DNA from: DATDCY01 sp031406795 [NCBI: Candidatus Rokuibacteriota bacterium]
GTDB taxonomy: Bacteria > JAUVQV01
NCBI GenBank assembly: GCA_031406795.1
Contig: JANOHV010000200.1
Location: forward strand, 1-7,298
DNA: 7,298 nt
Direction: 5' to 3'
A program made the position numbers and the translations under genes. Shown here piece by piece: positions 1 through 7,206 of the stretch. The notes below the pieces were generated by a model that did not search any database, had not been told where the DNA came from, and saw only the letters and a program-made list of their open reading frames with translations. The first letter of the stretch is position 1; each line of letters opens with the position of its first letter.

Positions 1-1006
1 CGACCAGCAGCGGGACGCGTGCGGCCAGCTCGCGCACCACCTTCTCCGGGAAGGGCCAGGCGGTTATCAGCTTGAGCAGGCCGACGCGGATCCCCTCGCG
101 GCGCGCCAGCGCCATCGCCTCCAGCGCGGGCCGCACCGTGATGCCGTAGGCGACGATCACCGCCTCGGCATCCTGCGTGTCGCGCTCCTCGACCATGACG
201 ATCTCGTCGACGTTGTGCCGGATCTTGTTGACGAGCCGCTCGACCATTTCGCGCTGAATCTCCGGCGTGAGCACCGGGTAGCCGCGCCGGTCGTGCGTGA
301 GCCCGGTGACGTGCATGCGATAACCGGTTCCGGCCGCCGGCATCTCCGGAATTCCGTCGGCGCCGGGCTGATAGAGCAGGAATTCCCCCGGCGGCTTCGT
401 CGGCGCGCGCCGCGGCGTGACGGCGATCTGCTCGACGGCCGGGATGACGACCTTCTCGGACATGTGGCCGATCACCTCGTCGGTCATCACGAGCACCGGC
501 AGCCGGAAGCGCTCCGAGAGGTTGAACGCGTGCACCGTCAGGTCGAACAGCTCCTGCGGCGACGAGGGGCAGAGCGCGATGATCTCGTAGGGGCCGTGCG
601 AGCCCCAGCGCGCCTGCATCATGTCCCCCTGCCCGGCGGCGGTCGGCAGCCCGGTCGAAGGCCCGGCGCGCTGGACGTCGACCACGACGCAGGGGGTCTC
701 GGTGACGATGCCGAGCCCGAGGTTCTCCATCATCAGCGAGAAGCCCGGCCCGGAGGTCGAAGTCATGGTCTTCGCCCCGCCCCACGCGGCGCCGAGGATT
801 GCGGCCATCGAGGCGATCTCGTCCTCCATCTGGATGTAGATCCCGCCGATCTTCGGCAGGCGCTCCGCCATGCGCTCGGCGATTTCGGTGGCGGGGGTGA
901 TCGGGTAGCCGGCGAAGAAGCGGCAGCCGACGGCGATCGCGCCCTCGGCGCAGGCCGTGTCGCCGTTCATGAACCAGGTGCCGGTGAGCGCGTGCGGCGT
1001 CGTCAC
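1..1006 (-). CDS. korA: 2-oxoglutarate:ferredoxin oxidoreductase, alpha subunit (partial, C-terminus off the left edge)
   Basis: Subunit of the cytoplasmic enzyme that interconverts 2-oxoglutarate + CoA with succinyl-CoA + CO2, using ferredoxin as electron carrier. I translated this frame by hand: 335 codons run open to the edge, and about 40 more would be expected from the usual family length. Seen: an MNGDTACAEGAI segment at residues 13-24, GYPITPATEIAE at 33-44 (the family hallmark), EDEIAS at 61-66, TSTSGPGFSLM at 82-92 and RAGPSTGLPT at 113-122. These define the alpha-subunit pyruvate-ferredoxin-oxidoreductase-like domain; the domain II part begins near residue 277. There is no fused gamma domain at the N-terminus, so gamma (korC) should be a separate gene. 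The start is GTG at 1006-1004, overlapping the korD stop as GTGA, behind a G-rich stretch. KorB, which holds thiamine diphosphate, should follow. The closest alternative is a 2-oxoisovalerate or another 2-oxoacid oxidoreductase; the sucCD context favours 2-oxoglutarate. Confidence 0.93.
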   Translation of the reverse strand, partial: MTTPHALTGTWFMNGDTACAEGAIAVGCRFFAGYPITPATEIAERMAERLPKIGGIYIQMEDEIASMAAILGAAWGGAKTMTSTSGPGFSLMMENLGLGIVTETPCVVVDVQRAGPSTGLPTAAGQGDMMQARWGSHGPYEIIALCPSSPQELFDLTVHAFNLSERFRLPVLVMTDEVIGHMSEKVVIPAVEQIAVTPRRAPTKPPGEFLLYQPGADGIPEMPAAGTGYRMHVTGLTHDRRGYPVLTPEIQREMVERLVNKIRHNVDEIVMVEERDTQDAEAVIVAYGITVRPALEAMALARREGIRVGLLKLITAWPFPEKVVRELAARVPLLV

Positions 1007-1305
1007 GGCTTCGCCCCCCCGTTCGCGGGCGGCGGCTCTTTCCCCGGCGGGACGATTTCGGTGGAGTGGATCGCGAAATCCGGGCAGAGCACCTCGCAGA
1101 AGTGGCAGTTCACGCACCAGGCGCCGGCCTTGACCTCCGGCGGGTAGTAGCCCTTGGCGTTGAACTGACTCGAGCGCTCGAGCACCTGCTTGGGGCAGAA
1201 CTCGATGCAGATGCCGCAGCCCTTGCAGCGCTCGCTGTTGATCCGCACCGCGCCGCGCGGGACGTGGACCTGCCCCGCGTCGAGCGGCGTGCGCCAGTAT
1301 TTCAC
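1003..1305 (-). CDS. korD: 2-oxoglutarate:ferredoxin oxidoreductase, delta subunit (2x[4Fe-4S] ferredoxin)
   Basis: A 100-residue iron-sulfur subunit that passes electrons from the KorAB catalytic core to soluble ferredoxin. Two complete CxxCxxCxxxCP motifs are visible: C27, C30, C33, C37 and C64, C67, C70, C74. This is the classic bacterial 2[4Fe-4S] pattern, with the [10 protein letters not shown] linker (49-58) typical of KorD proteins between them. The first 20 residues precede the ferredoxin fold, and the last 15 are a proline- and glycine-rich tail. The GTG start at 1305-1303 overlaps the sucD stop as GTGA and has a GAGGGAG ribosome-binding sequence just upstream. The stop overlaps the korA start in the same way, so subunit synthesis is probably coupled. 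All eight cluster cysteines are present and nothing looks degraded. Alone it could pass as a generic ferredoxin; the position directly before korA settles the role. Confidence 0.93.
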   Translation of the reverse strand: MKYWRTPLDAGQVHVPRGAVRINSERCKGCGICIEFCPKQVLERSSQFNAKGYYPPEVKAGAWCVNCHFCEVLCPDFAIHSTEIVPPGKEPPPANGGAKP

Positions 1306-2240
1306 GCGCTCCCTCGTTTTCTGCCCCCGGGCTTCTTCCCGGGCGTCGTCGGGCCCGCCGCGCGCCGCGCCTCGAACCACGCGGCGACCGTCTCGCCCAT
1401 GCGCGCCGGGTTCTCGATGACGGTGACCCCGGCGGCGGCGAGCGCCGCGGCCTTGCCCGGCCAGCCCCCCTGGCCGTGGGAGATCACGGCGCCGGCGTGG
1501 CCCATGCGCTTGCCCGGCGGCGCGGTGCGCCCGGCGATGAACGAGAAGACCGGCTTGGTCACGTTCTCCTTGATGAACGCCGCGGCCTCTTCCTCGGCGC
1601 TGCCGCCGATCTCGCCGAGCAGCACGATCGCCTCGGTCTCGGGGTCCTCCTCGAACAGGCCGAGGCAATCGACGAAGGTCGTCCCGATGACCGGGTCGCC
1701 GCCGATTCCGACGCAGGTCGACTGGCCCAGGCCGCGGCCGGTGAGCTGGTGCACGACCTCGTAGGTCAGCGTGCCGCTGCGCGAGATCACACCGACAGTG
1801 CCGGGCTTGTGGATCGAGCCGGGCATGATGCCGACCTTCGCGGCGGCCGCCGGGGTGATCAGCCCCGGACAGTTCGGTCCGATCAGGCGCACCCCGTGCG
1901 CGTTGACTTCGCCGACCGCCAGCAGCGTGTCGCGCACCGGGATCCCCTCGGTGATGCAGACGATCAGCGCCACGCCCGCCGAGGCGGCCTCGCAGATCGC
2001 ATCGGCGGCCCAGGGGGGCGGCACGAAGATCAGCGAGACGTCCGCGCCGGTCTCGCGCACCGCCTCGGCGACGGAGCCGAACACCGGGAAACCCTCGTGG
2101 GTCGTGCCGCCCTTGCCGGGGGTGACGCCGCCGACCACGCGCGTCCCGTACTCGCGCATCTGGGCGGCGTGGAAACTCCCCTCCTTGCCGGTGATCCCCT
2201 GGACGATGACGCGCGCGGTGCGATTCAGCAAGATTCCCAC
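1302..2240 (-). CDS. sucD: Succinate-CoA ligase (ADP-forming), alpha subunit
   Basis: Alpha subunit of succinyl-CoA synthetase, which binds CoA and carries the phosphohistidine intermediate in succinyl-CoA + ADP + Pi <-> succinate + CoA + ATP. The 312-residue product has the CoA-binding Rossmann part at the N-terminus ([11 protein letters not shown] at 14-24, [12 protein letters not shown] at 37-48, GPNCPG at 121-126). The ligase domain follows, with [12 protein letters not shown] at 209-220 and the active-site MGHAGA whose H248 matches E. coli His246. It exceeds the usual 289-300 residues because of a basic, proline-rich tail after about residue 292; that tail overlaps the korD start. The chosen start is GTG at 2240, 2 nt after the sucC stop, with a GGGAGGG ribosome-binding site 8 nt upstream and a sequence aligning with the E. 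coli N-terminus (MSILIDKNTKVICQG). Residues 257-263 (GQGGWPG) differ from the common GKGTAEEK-like loop. The gene is intact although its partner sucC is interrupted. Confidence 0.95.
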   Translation of the reverse strand: MGILLNRTARVIVQGITGKEGSFHAAQMREYGTRVVGGVTPGKGGTTHEGFPVFGSVAEAVRETGADVSLIFVPPPWAADAICEAASAGVALIVCITEGIPVRDTLLAVGEVNAHGVRLIGPNCPGLITPAAAAKVGIMPGSIHKPGTVGVISRSGTLTYEVVHQLTGRGLGQSTCVGIGGDPVIGTTFVDCLGLFEEDPETEAIVLLGEIGGSAEEEAAAFIKENVTKPVFSFIAGRTAPPGKRMGHAGAVISHGQGGWPGKAAALAAAGVTVIENPARMGETVAAWFEARRAAGPTTPGKKPGGRKRGSA

Positions 2241-2242
2241 GG

Positions 2243-3187
<945 letters not shown>

Positions 3188-3409
3188 CTAGGCGGCAGCG
3201 GCGGCGGCTTCCTCGGGGGTCGCGGCGAGCTTGACGCCGCCGGCCTTGCCGCGGGCGCCGGCAAGAACCTGGGCTTTGACGACGACCGGACCGCCGATTT
3301 CGCGCGCGGCGGCGGCGGCATCCTCGGCCGAGCGGGCGACGCGCCCGCGCGGCACCGCGACGCCCGCGCCGGCGAGCAGCGACTTGGCCTGGTATTCCTG
3401 CAGATTCAT
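3188..3409 (-). CDS. sucC: Succinate-CoA ligase beta subunit, N-terminal 73 residues ending at an in-frame TAG
   Basis: This is the start of the SucC frame. MNLQEYQAK at 1-9 is the near-invariant family N-terminus, and [19 protein letters not shown] at 42-60 is the first half of the ATP-grasp nucleotide site. K45 corresponds to E. coli Lys46 and R53-G54 to Arg54-Gly55; E. coli Gly53 is alanine here (A52). The frame stops at TAG (3190-3188), in a variable helix position just after six alanines. In sequences I recall, the residue there is Asn in E. coli and Ala in Thermus, so almost any amino acid should be tolerated. The ATG start overlaps the acn stop as ATGA, with an AAGGGGG purine run about 9 nt upstream. 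As a separate 73-residue peptide it would be half a domain and probably unstable. The simplest reading is that it and the following 314 codons are one sucC gene with a single-codon lesion. Confidence 0.85.
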   Translation of the reverse strand: MNLQEYQAKSLLAGAGVAVPRGRVARSAEDAAAAAREIGGPVVVKAQVLAGARGKAGGVKLAATPEEAAAAAA

Positions 3410-5334
3410 GACACCACCCCCTTGCCGCGCACGTGCCGCAGCGCCCCGCCGGCCCGCACGACCTCCAGGTCGCGCGCGCCGAGCTGGTGCTTGAGCGCAA
3501 TCTGGTCGCCGTTCCCGTTCACCAGCGTCGCCAGGCCCAGGTCGAGGTCGGCCAGGTCGAGGCGCACGCGTTCGCCCTGCTCGATGCGGTCGTAGTCCTC
3601 CTCCCGCACGAACGTCAGCGGCAGGATGCCGAAGTTCACCAGGTTCGCCATGTGGATGCGCGCGAACGACTTGGTGACCACGGCCCGCACCCCGAGGTGC
3701 ATCGGGGCGAGCGCCGCGTGTTCGCGGCTCGAACCCTGCCCGTAGTTGCGCCCGCCGACGACGAACCCGGTGCCCGCCCGCTTCGCGCGCGCCGGGAACT
3801 CCGGGTCGACCGCGGCGAAGACGAATTCGGCGATCGCCGGGATGTTCGAGCGCAGCGGCAGCACCTTCGCGCCCGCGGGCATGATGTGGTCGGTCGTGAT
3901 GTCGTCGCCGACCTTGATCAGCACCTCCCCCTCGAGGCCGTCGCCGAGCGGGGTGCCTTCGGGCAGCGGCTTGATGTTCGGGCCGCGGACGATCTCGACG
4001 CGTTCGGGCTCAGTCGACGGCGGCAGAATCATGCCGTCGTCGACCAGGAACGCGCCCGGCGCCTTGACGCGCGGCGCGGCGCCGAGGGCGCGCGGGTCGG
4101 CGATCGTCCCGGCGATGGCCGAGGCCGCGGCGACCTCGGGGCTCACGAGATAGACCGCGGCGTCCTTCGTGCCGCTGCGCCCCTTGAAGTTGCGATTGAA
4201 CGTGCGCAGCGAGACCGCGCCGGTCGGCGGCGCCTGACCCATGCCGATGCAGGGGCCGCAGGTCGATTCGAGGATCCGGGCGCCGGCGCCGACCAGATCG
4301 GCGAGCGCGCCGTTGGCGGCGATCATCGCGAGCACCTGGCGCGACCCGGGGGAGATCGTCAGGCTGACCTCGGGGTGGACGCGCCGGCCCTTCATGATCG
4401 CGGCGACGGTCATCAGGTCGCGGTACGAGGAGTTCGTGCAGGAGCCGATGCAGACCTGCTGGACCGCGGTCCCGGCCAGCGACTCGACGGTCCGGACCGC
4501 GTCCGGGCTGTGCGGCGCGGCCGCCAGCGGCACGAGCCCGGCCAGATCGATTTCCTCGATGCGGGCGAAGCTCGCGCTCACCCCCGGCTCCAACTCGCGC
4601 CAGGACCCGCCGCGCCCCTGCGCATCGAAGAACTTCTGTGTCACGCGGTCGCTCGGAAAGATCGACGTGGTGGCCCCCAGTTCCGCCCCCATGTTCGTGA
4701 TCGTGGCGCGCTCGGGCACCGCGAGGGAGCGCACGCCGCCGCCGAAGTACTCGAAGATCTTGCCCACGCCCCCCTTGACGGTGAGACGGCGCAGCAGCTC
4801 GAGGATCACGTCCTTCGCCGAGACCCACGCGGGCAGCTCGCCCAGCAGGCGGACGCCGACGACCTCCGGGGCGGTCAGCGTGAAAGGCTCGCCGGCCATC
4901 GCCAGCGCCACGTCCAGGCCGCCGGCGCCCATCGCCAGCATCCCGAGGCCGCCGGCCGTCGGGGTGTGGCTGTCCGAGCCGAGCAGGGTCTTGCCCGGCA
5001 CGCCGAAGCGCTCGAGGTGCACCTGGTGGCAGATGCCGTTGCCGGCCCGCGAGAAGAGCAGGCCGTATTTCGCGGCCACCGACTGCAGATAGCGGTGGTC
5101 GTCGGCGTTCATGAAATCCGTCTGGAGCGTGTTGTGGTCGACGTAACTCACCGAGAGTTCGGTGCGCACCCGCGGCACGCCGAGGGCCTCGAACTGCAGG
5201 TAGGCCATGGTGCCGGTGGCGTCCTGGGTCAGGGTCTGATCGATCCGGACGGAGATCTTCTGCCCGGGCTCGAGGTCCCCGGAGACCAGGTGCTCCCGAA
5301 GAATCCGGTACGTCAACGATTCCCGCTTCGCCAT
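3406..5334 (-). CDS. acn: Aconitate hydratase, short Aquifex-type form
   Basis: A [4Fe-4S] enzyme that isomerises citrate and isocitrate through cis-aconitate in the TCA cycle. The 642-residue protein begins [15 protein letters not shown] and matches the compact Aquifex/deltaproteobacterial type (about 640-660 residues) better than the 850-900 residue AcnA or AcnB enzymes. Seen in order: [18 protein letters not shown] at 32-49, SDSHTP at 120-125, the cluster cysteine of GSCTNS (C299), cluster cysteines C359 and C362 in [22 protein letters not shown] at 477-488 in the swivelling domain, and the active-site loop GSSREHAAL at 534-542. The start at 5334 is set by homology to the family N-terminus. 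The frame stays open upstream to 5493, but that extension would overlap the divergent DUF4416 gene and contains a non-homologous stretch. GGAAG lies immediately upstream of the ATG. It is the first gene of the minus-strand operon, and its TGA overlaps the sucC ATG. Confidence 0.96.
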   Translation of the reverse strand: MAKRESLTYRILREHLVSGDLEPGQKISVRIDQTLTQDATGTMAYLQFEALGVPRVRTELSVSYVDHNTLQTDFMNADDHRYLQSVAAKYGLLFSRAGNGICHQVHLERFGVPGKTLLGSDSHTPTAGGLGMLAMGAGGLDVALAMAGEPFTLTAPEVVGVRLLGELPAWVSAKDVILELLRRLTVKGGVGKIFEYFGGGVRSLAVPERATITNMGAELGATTSIFPSDRVTQKFFDAQGRGGSWRELEPGVSASFARIEEIDLAGLVPLAAAPHSPDAVRTVESLAGTAVQQVCIGSCTNSSYRDLMTVAAIMKGRRVHPEVSLTISPGSRQVLAMIAANGALADLVGAGARILESTCGPCIGMGQAPPTGAVSLRTFNRNFKGRSGTKDAAVYLVSPEVAAASAIAGTIADPRALGAAPRVKAPGAFLVDDGMILPPSTEPERVEIVRGPNIKPLPEGTPLGDGLEGEVLIKVGDDITTDHIMPAGAKVLPLRSNIPAIAEFVFAAVDPEFPARAKRAGTGFVVGGRNYGQGSSREHAALAPMHLGVRAVVTKSFARIHMANLVNFGILPLTFVREEDYDRIEQGERVRLDLADLDLGLATLVNGNGDQIALKHQLGARDLEVVRAGGALRHVRGKGVVS

Positions 5335-5360
5335 CTTCCGTTCCCGCTCCCCGTCCAGCG

Positions 5361-5376
5361 TTGGCACCGTTGCCAA
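5361..5376. promoter_or_regulatory. Perfect inverted repeat in the divergent acn / DUF4416 intergenic region
   Basis: TTGGCA CCGT TGCCAA: two 6-bp arms around a 4-nt centre, lying 27-42 nt upstream of the acn ATG and about 68 nt before the DUF4416 ATG. Position and symmetry fit an operator for a dimeric regulator acting on one or both genes, or a short hairpin in the acn leader. I could not pair it with a convincing -35/-10 set. On the plus strand TTGGCA is followed after 17 nt by AAAAAT, a weak promoter-like match. Confidence 0.4.
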
Positions 5377-5443
5377 AACAGCAAAAAATGATACCGTGAG
5401 CGCGGCTGAAATCAAAGAGAAAAGGGAGGGCGGGGGCGGAGAG

Positions 5444-6004
5444 ATGGGGAAGCTCCGGGAAGCGCCGCCGGCCAGGCTCTTCGTGGCCGTCATGCACCGC
5501 CCCGAATTCGATCCGGAGGCGTTGCTTGCGGAACTCGCCGGCAGGTATGGAGCCGTGGACTCCCGCTGCGCTCCGTACCCGTTCGGGTCGAGCTACTACG
5601 AGGCGGAGATGGGGCCGGGCCTGGCCAAGTTCTTCGTCTCCTTCGGGCCGCTAATCGCCCAGGATCGCCTGGCGGGCGTGAAACGGGAGACGAACAGCCT
5701 CGAGGAGCTCGGGGCCGACTCCCGGGGGCGACTCTGCAATCTCGATCCCGGGATCATCACCCACTATTCGGTCATCCTGGCCACGACCAAGGGCTACGCC
5801 CACCGCATCTATCTCGGGGAGGGGATCTACGCGGAGCCGACGCTGCTGTTCCGGCGCGGCGGCCTGGAGGCGCTGCCCTGGAGCTACCCGGACTACCAGA
5901 CCCCCGCGGCGCACGCCTTCTTCAGGGCGGCGCGGCGAAGCCTGCTGGAAGAGACCTCCCCGACAATCCCTTCACACACGCTATGCGGCGGCGGGCACGA
6001 CTGA
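5444..6004 (+). CDS. DUF4416 family protein (function unknown)
   Basis: A 186-residue soluble protein recognised as DUF4416 by its conserved blocks: ARLFVAVMHRPEFDPEALL (10-28), YPFGSSYYEAEMG (45-57), FVSFGPLI (64-71), a TN at 83-84, CNLDPGIIT (98-106), and ATTKGYAHRIYLGEGIYAEP (113-132), followed by PWSYPDYQTP (145-154). The family occurs in many deltaproteobacteria and other mostly anaerobic lineages, and I know of no established biochemical function. There is no signal peptide or membrane segment. The chosen ATG at 5444 gives the MGK...LF N-terminus typical of the family and lies next to GGAG. An in-frame GTG at 5396 would add 16 unlikely residues (many Lys, Glu and Gly). The last 16 or so residues (TSPTIPSH...GGGHD) run past where the family usually ends and look non-conserved. 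It is divergent from acn, and a paralogous N-terminus appears at the right edge of the window. Confidence 0.88.
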   Translation: MGKLREAPPARLFVAVMHRPEFDPEALLAELAGRYGAVDSRCAPYPFGSSYYEAEMGPGLAKFFVSFGPLIAQDRLAGVKRETNSLEELGADSRGRLCNLDPGIITHYSVILATTKGYAHRIYLGEGIYAEPTLLFRRGGLEALPWSYPDYQTPAAHAFFRAARRSLLEETSPTIPSHTLCGGGHD

Positions 6005-6013
6005 AGTTGACTG

Positions 6014-6064
6014 CGCGGCACTATCCAGTCGTGGTGGTGGCGGGTAAGACTGGATAAGGCCGCG
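6014..6064. repeat. Strong stem-loop just after the DUF4416 gene
   Basis: Inner stem TATCCAGTC (6022-6030) pairs perfectly with GACTGGATA (6048-6056) over a 17-nt loop. Outer stem CGCGGC (6014-6019) pairs with GCCGCG (6059-6064), and a 2x2 internal mismatch separates the stems. It begins 10 nt after the DUF4416 stop and could end or stabilise that transcript. No T-run follows on either strand, so it is not a standard intrinsic terminator. Confidence 0.55.
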
Positions 6065-6078
6065 GCGTTCTAATCACA

Positions 6079-6103
6079 TGTTGCGAAAAGAGAAAGAGCA
6101 ACA
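6079..6103. repeat. Short inverted repeat in the leader of the toxin-antitoxin region
   Basis: TGTTGC (6079-6084) and GCAACA (6098-6103) can pair around a 13-nt purine-rich loop. It lies near the left boundary of the A/T-richer island. Six base pairs alone are weak evidence, and no function is assigned. Confidence 0.25.
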
Positions 6104-6121
6104 AGGCTAGCTGCACTCCGA

Positions 6122-6150
6122 TTGCCTCTGTGATCGACCTTGAGTATTAT
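6122..6150 (+). promoter_or_regulatory. Candidate sigma-70-type promoter of the antitoxin gene
   Basis: TTGCCT (6122-6127, four of six matches to TTGACA), a 17-bp spacer, then TATTAT (6145-6150, five of six matches to TATAAT). This places a start of transcription near 6157, about 50 nt before the antitoxin ATG. TGATCG occurs twice around it (6131-6136 and 6150-6155) and could be part of an autoregulatory operator, as is common for toxin-antitoxin operons. The operator idea is inference. Confidence 0.5.
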
Positions 6151-6205
6151 GATCGTGAAGCCCTAAATCAGTGGGGGCAGCCTGGCGAGGCACTGGGAGG
6201 AAGTC

Positions 6206-6424
6206 ATGACGAAGTTACTAGAAAGAGCATTCAAGAGAGCGTCCCGCCTTCCCGTGGTTGAGCAGAATGCTCTCGCCAAATGGCTGATTGATGAGCTCGA
6301 AGCTGAACGGGCCTGGGACGCTAGGTTTGCGGAGTCTGAGGACATTCTCGAGTCACTAGCAGATGAAGCCATCGAACTCCGGAAGAAAGGCAAAGTCAAA
6401 TCCCTTGACCTGAGCAGGCTGTGA
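6206..6424 (+). CDS. Antitoxin of a type II toxin-antitoxin pair (RelB/StbD-like small acidic protein)
   Basis: A 72-residue protein whose form (MTKLLERAFKRASRLP, then EQNALAKWLIDELEAE at 19-34, and a C-terminal DEAIELRKKGK...LDLSRL) matches a widespread small antitoxin family encoded directly before RelE/ParE-type toxins. The N-terminal half should form a helical segment. The charged C-terminal tail is the part that in such families wraps around and neutralises the toxin. The start is well supported: GGAGG at 6196-6200, 5 nt before the ATG. The stop overlaps the GTG of the toxin frame as GTGA, the usual coupled arrangement. Base composition is near 50% GC (I counted 30 of 60 in 6361-6420), against 44 of 60 in 4801-4860 inside acn, which suggests horizontal acquisition. 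The family assignment is from recalled sequence similarity and is not verified by a search. Confidence 0.72.
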   Translation: MTKLLERAFKRASRLPVVEQNALAKWLIDELEAERAWDARFAESEDILESLADEAIELRKKGKVKSLDLSRL

Positions 6425-6699
6425 ACTCCAAAGTCCATTGACAGGTTTTGGAAACTCTACGCGGCGCTGCCGTCAGACATCAAAAGGCAAGCTCGCGCTG
6501 CATTTCACCGGTTCCAATCAGATCCATATCATCCCGGCCTGCACTTCAAGCGCGTTCATTCCACCAAGCCAATCTATTCGGTCAGGGTATCACGTGACTA
6601 TCGAGCCGTCGGCTTGTTCAGGAAGATGACATCACTTGGTTCTGGATTGGTTCTCACGAGGACTACGACAGGCTGATCAAGGTCAAGAAGCACGCATAA
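6421..6699 (+). pseudogene. RelE/ParE-family toxin remnant with two compensating frameshifts
   Basis: From GTG at 6421 the frame reads V-N-S-K and soon meets TGA (6439-6441). Dropping one base near 6430-6433 (one A of AAA would do) gives a clear toxin sequence: SIDRFWKLYAALP, then QARAAFHRF, DPYHPGLHFKRVHSTKPIYS, and VRVSRDYRAVGLF. Near 6619-6622 the frame must shift back (one base missing, for example CC reduced to C) to give EDDITWFWIGSHEDYDRLI and a C-terminal KVKKHA ending at TAA (6697-6699). The repaired protein would be about 92 residues, normal for RelE/ParE-type ribonuclease or gyrase-poison folds. The HFKRVH...YSVR...YRAVG...WFWIGSH...YDRLI series is characteristic of this group. The start and end share one frame and the middle is in another, so two separate indels are needed. 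As written the toxin is inactive; two base-call errors are the alternative. Confidence 0.75.
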
Positions 6700-6761
6700 C
6701 CAGACGTTGTAGCCGGCACGCTTGCAACAAATTCAAGTCGGGTACAAACGGGGGGAGGCAC

Positions 6762-7169
6762 ATGGCGAAACAGATCTTCGTGAACCTGCCGGTGAAGGAC
6801 CTGGCCCGGTCGAAAGCGTTCTTCATTGCCCTGGGGTACGGGTTCGACCCGAGGTTCACCGACGAGAAGGCCGCCTGCCTCGTGATCGGCGAAAACATCT
6901 ACGCCATGCTCCTGGTCGAGAATTTCTTCAAGACTTTCACGAAGAAGGAGATCGCCGACGCGACGCGAAGCACGGAGGCGATCATGGCCCTGGCCTACGA
7001 AAGCCGGGCGAAGGTCGACGAGATCGTCGGCAAGGCGCTCGCCAACGGCGGGTCCCCCTCCAACGAACCGAACGACTTGGGCTGGATGTACGGGAAGAGC
7101 TTCCAGGACCCGGACGGCCACCTCTGGGAGGCCTTCTGGATGGACCCGGCCGGGCCGCCGCCGGCGTGA
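6762..7169 (+). CDS. VOC superfamily (glyoxalase/bleomycin-resistance fold) protein, COG3607-like
   Basis: A 135-residue cytoplasmic protein matching the COG3607 group of vicinal-oxygen-chelate proteins: MAKQIFVNLPVKDLARSKAF at 1-20, ALGYGFDPRFTDEKAACLVI at 23-42, NIYAMLLVENFFKTFTKKEI at 45-64, SRAKVDEIV at 81-89, MYGKSFQDPDGHLWEAFWMD at 109-128. The two beta-alpha-beta-beta-beta halves of the fold correspond roughly to residues 1-55 and 72-130. E123 in the GHLWEAFW block sits where VOC metal ligands often lie, but the reaction and substrate are unknown. Many relatives are loosely named lactoylglutathione lyase-like without proof. The ATG at 6762 follows a strong GGAGG (6754-6758) with a short 3-nt gap. 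The frame is open further upstream to 6636, but that extension overlaps the toxin remnant and is not homologous. Base composition returns to the GC-rich host type here. Confidence 0.85.
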   Translation: MAKQIFVNLPVKDLARSKAFFIALGYGFDPRFTDEKAACLVIGENIYAMLLVENFFKTFTKKEIADATRSTEAIMALAYESRAKVDEIVGKALANGGSPSNEPNDLGWMYGKSFQDPDGHLWEAFWMDPAGPPPA

Positions 7170-7206
7170 TTTCAGCGCTACGGTACTGACGGAGTCAGGG
7201 CGCTCA

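Noticed and set aside
215-1147. 310-codon plus-strand frame opposite korA and korD
   Set aside because: Antisense shadow of korA; the minus-strand translation has clear KorA and ferredoxin motifs.
5362-5376. Sigma-54-like TGGCAC...TTGC in the divergent spacer
   Set aside because: The GG and GC elements are 7 nt apart instead of the required 10, so the spacing is wrong; the match comes from the palindrome.
3433-5391. Very long open frame (652 codons) on the plus strand opposite acn
   Set aside because: It is antisense to a fully conserved aconitase. Its translation is low-complexity Arg/Ala/Gly/Asp-rich, as expected from GC-rich third-position bias, with no recognisable domain.
5396-5443. 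16-residue N-terminal extension of the DUF4416 protein from GTG at 5396
   Set aside because: The added residues are a Lys/Glu/Gly-rich reading of the ribosome-binding region. The second copy at 7207 starts at the ATG equivalent to 5444, supporting the shorter form.
6009-6072. Integron attC-like site (stem-loop followed by GTTCTAA, with a toxin-antitoxin cassette after it)
   Set aside because: Neither core motif is present: no RYYYAAC on the left, and GTTCTAA does not fit GTTRRRY. No matching site is found at the right end near 6705 (GTTGTAG).
6438-6629. 63-codon frame starting MTGFGNSTRR
   Set aside because: Out-of-frame reading of the toxin remnant; the other two frames together give a clear toxin sequence.
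7174-7204. Possible terminator hairpin after the VOC gene (CTGAC GGA GTCAG with outer AGCGC/GCGCT)
   Set aside because: The outer stem needs a lopsided 7-to-1 bulge and no T-run follows. It also lies within the leader of the next frame. Too weak to call.
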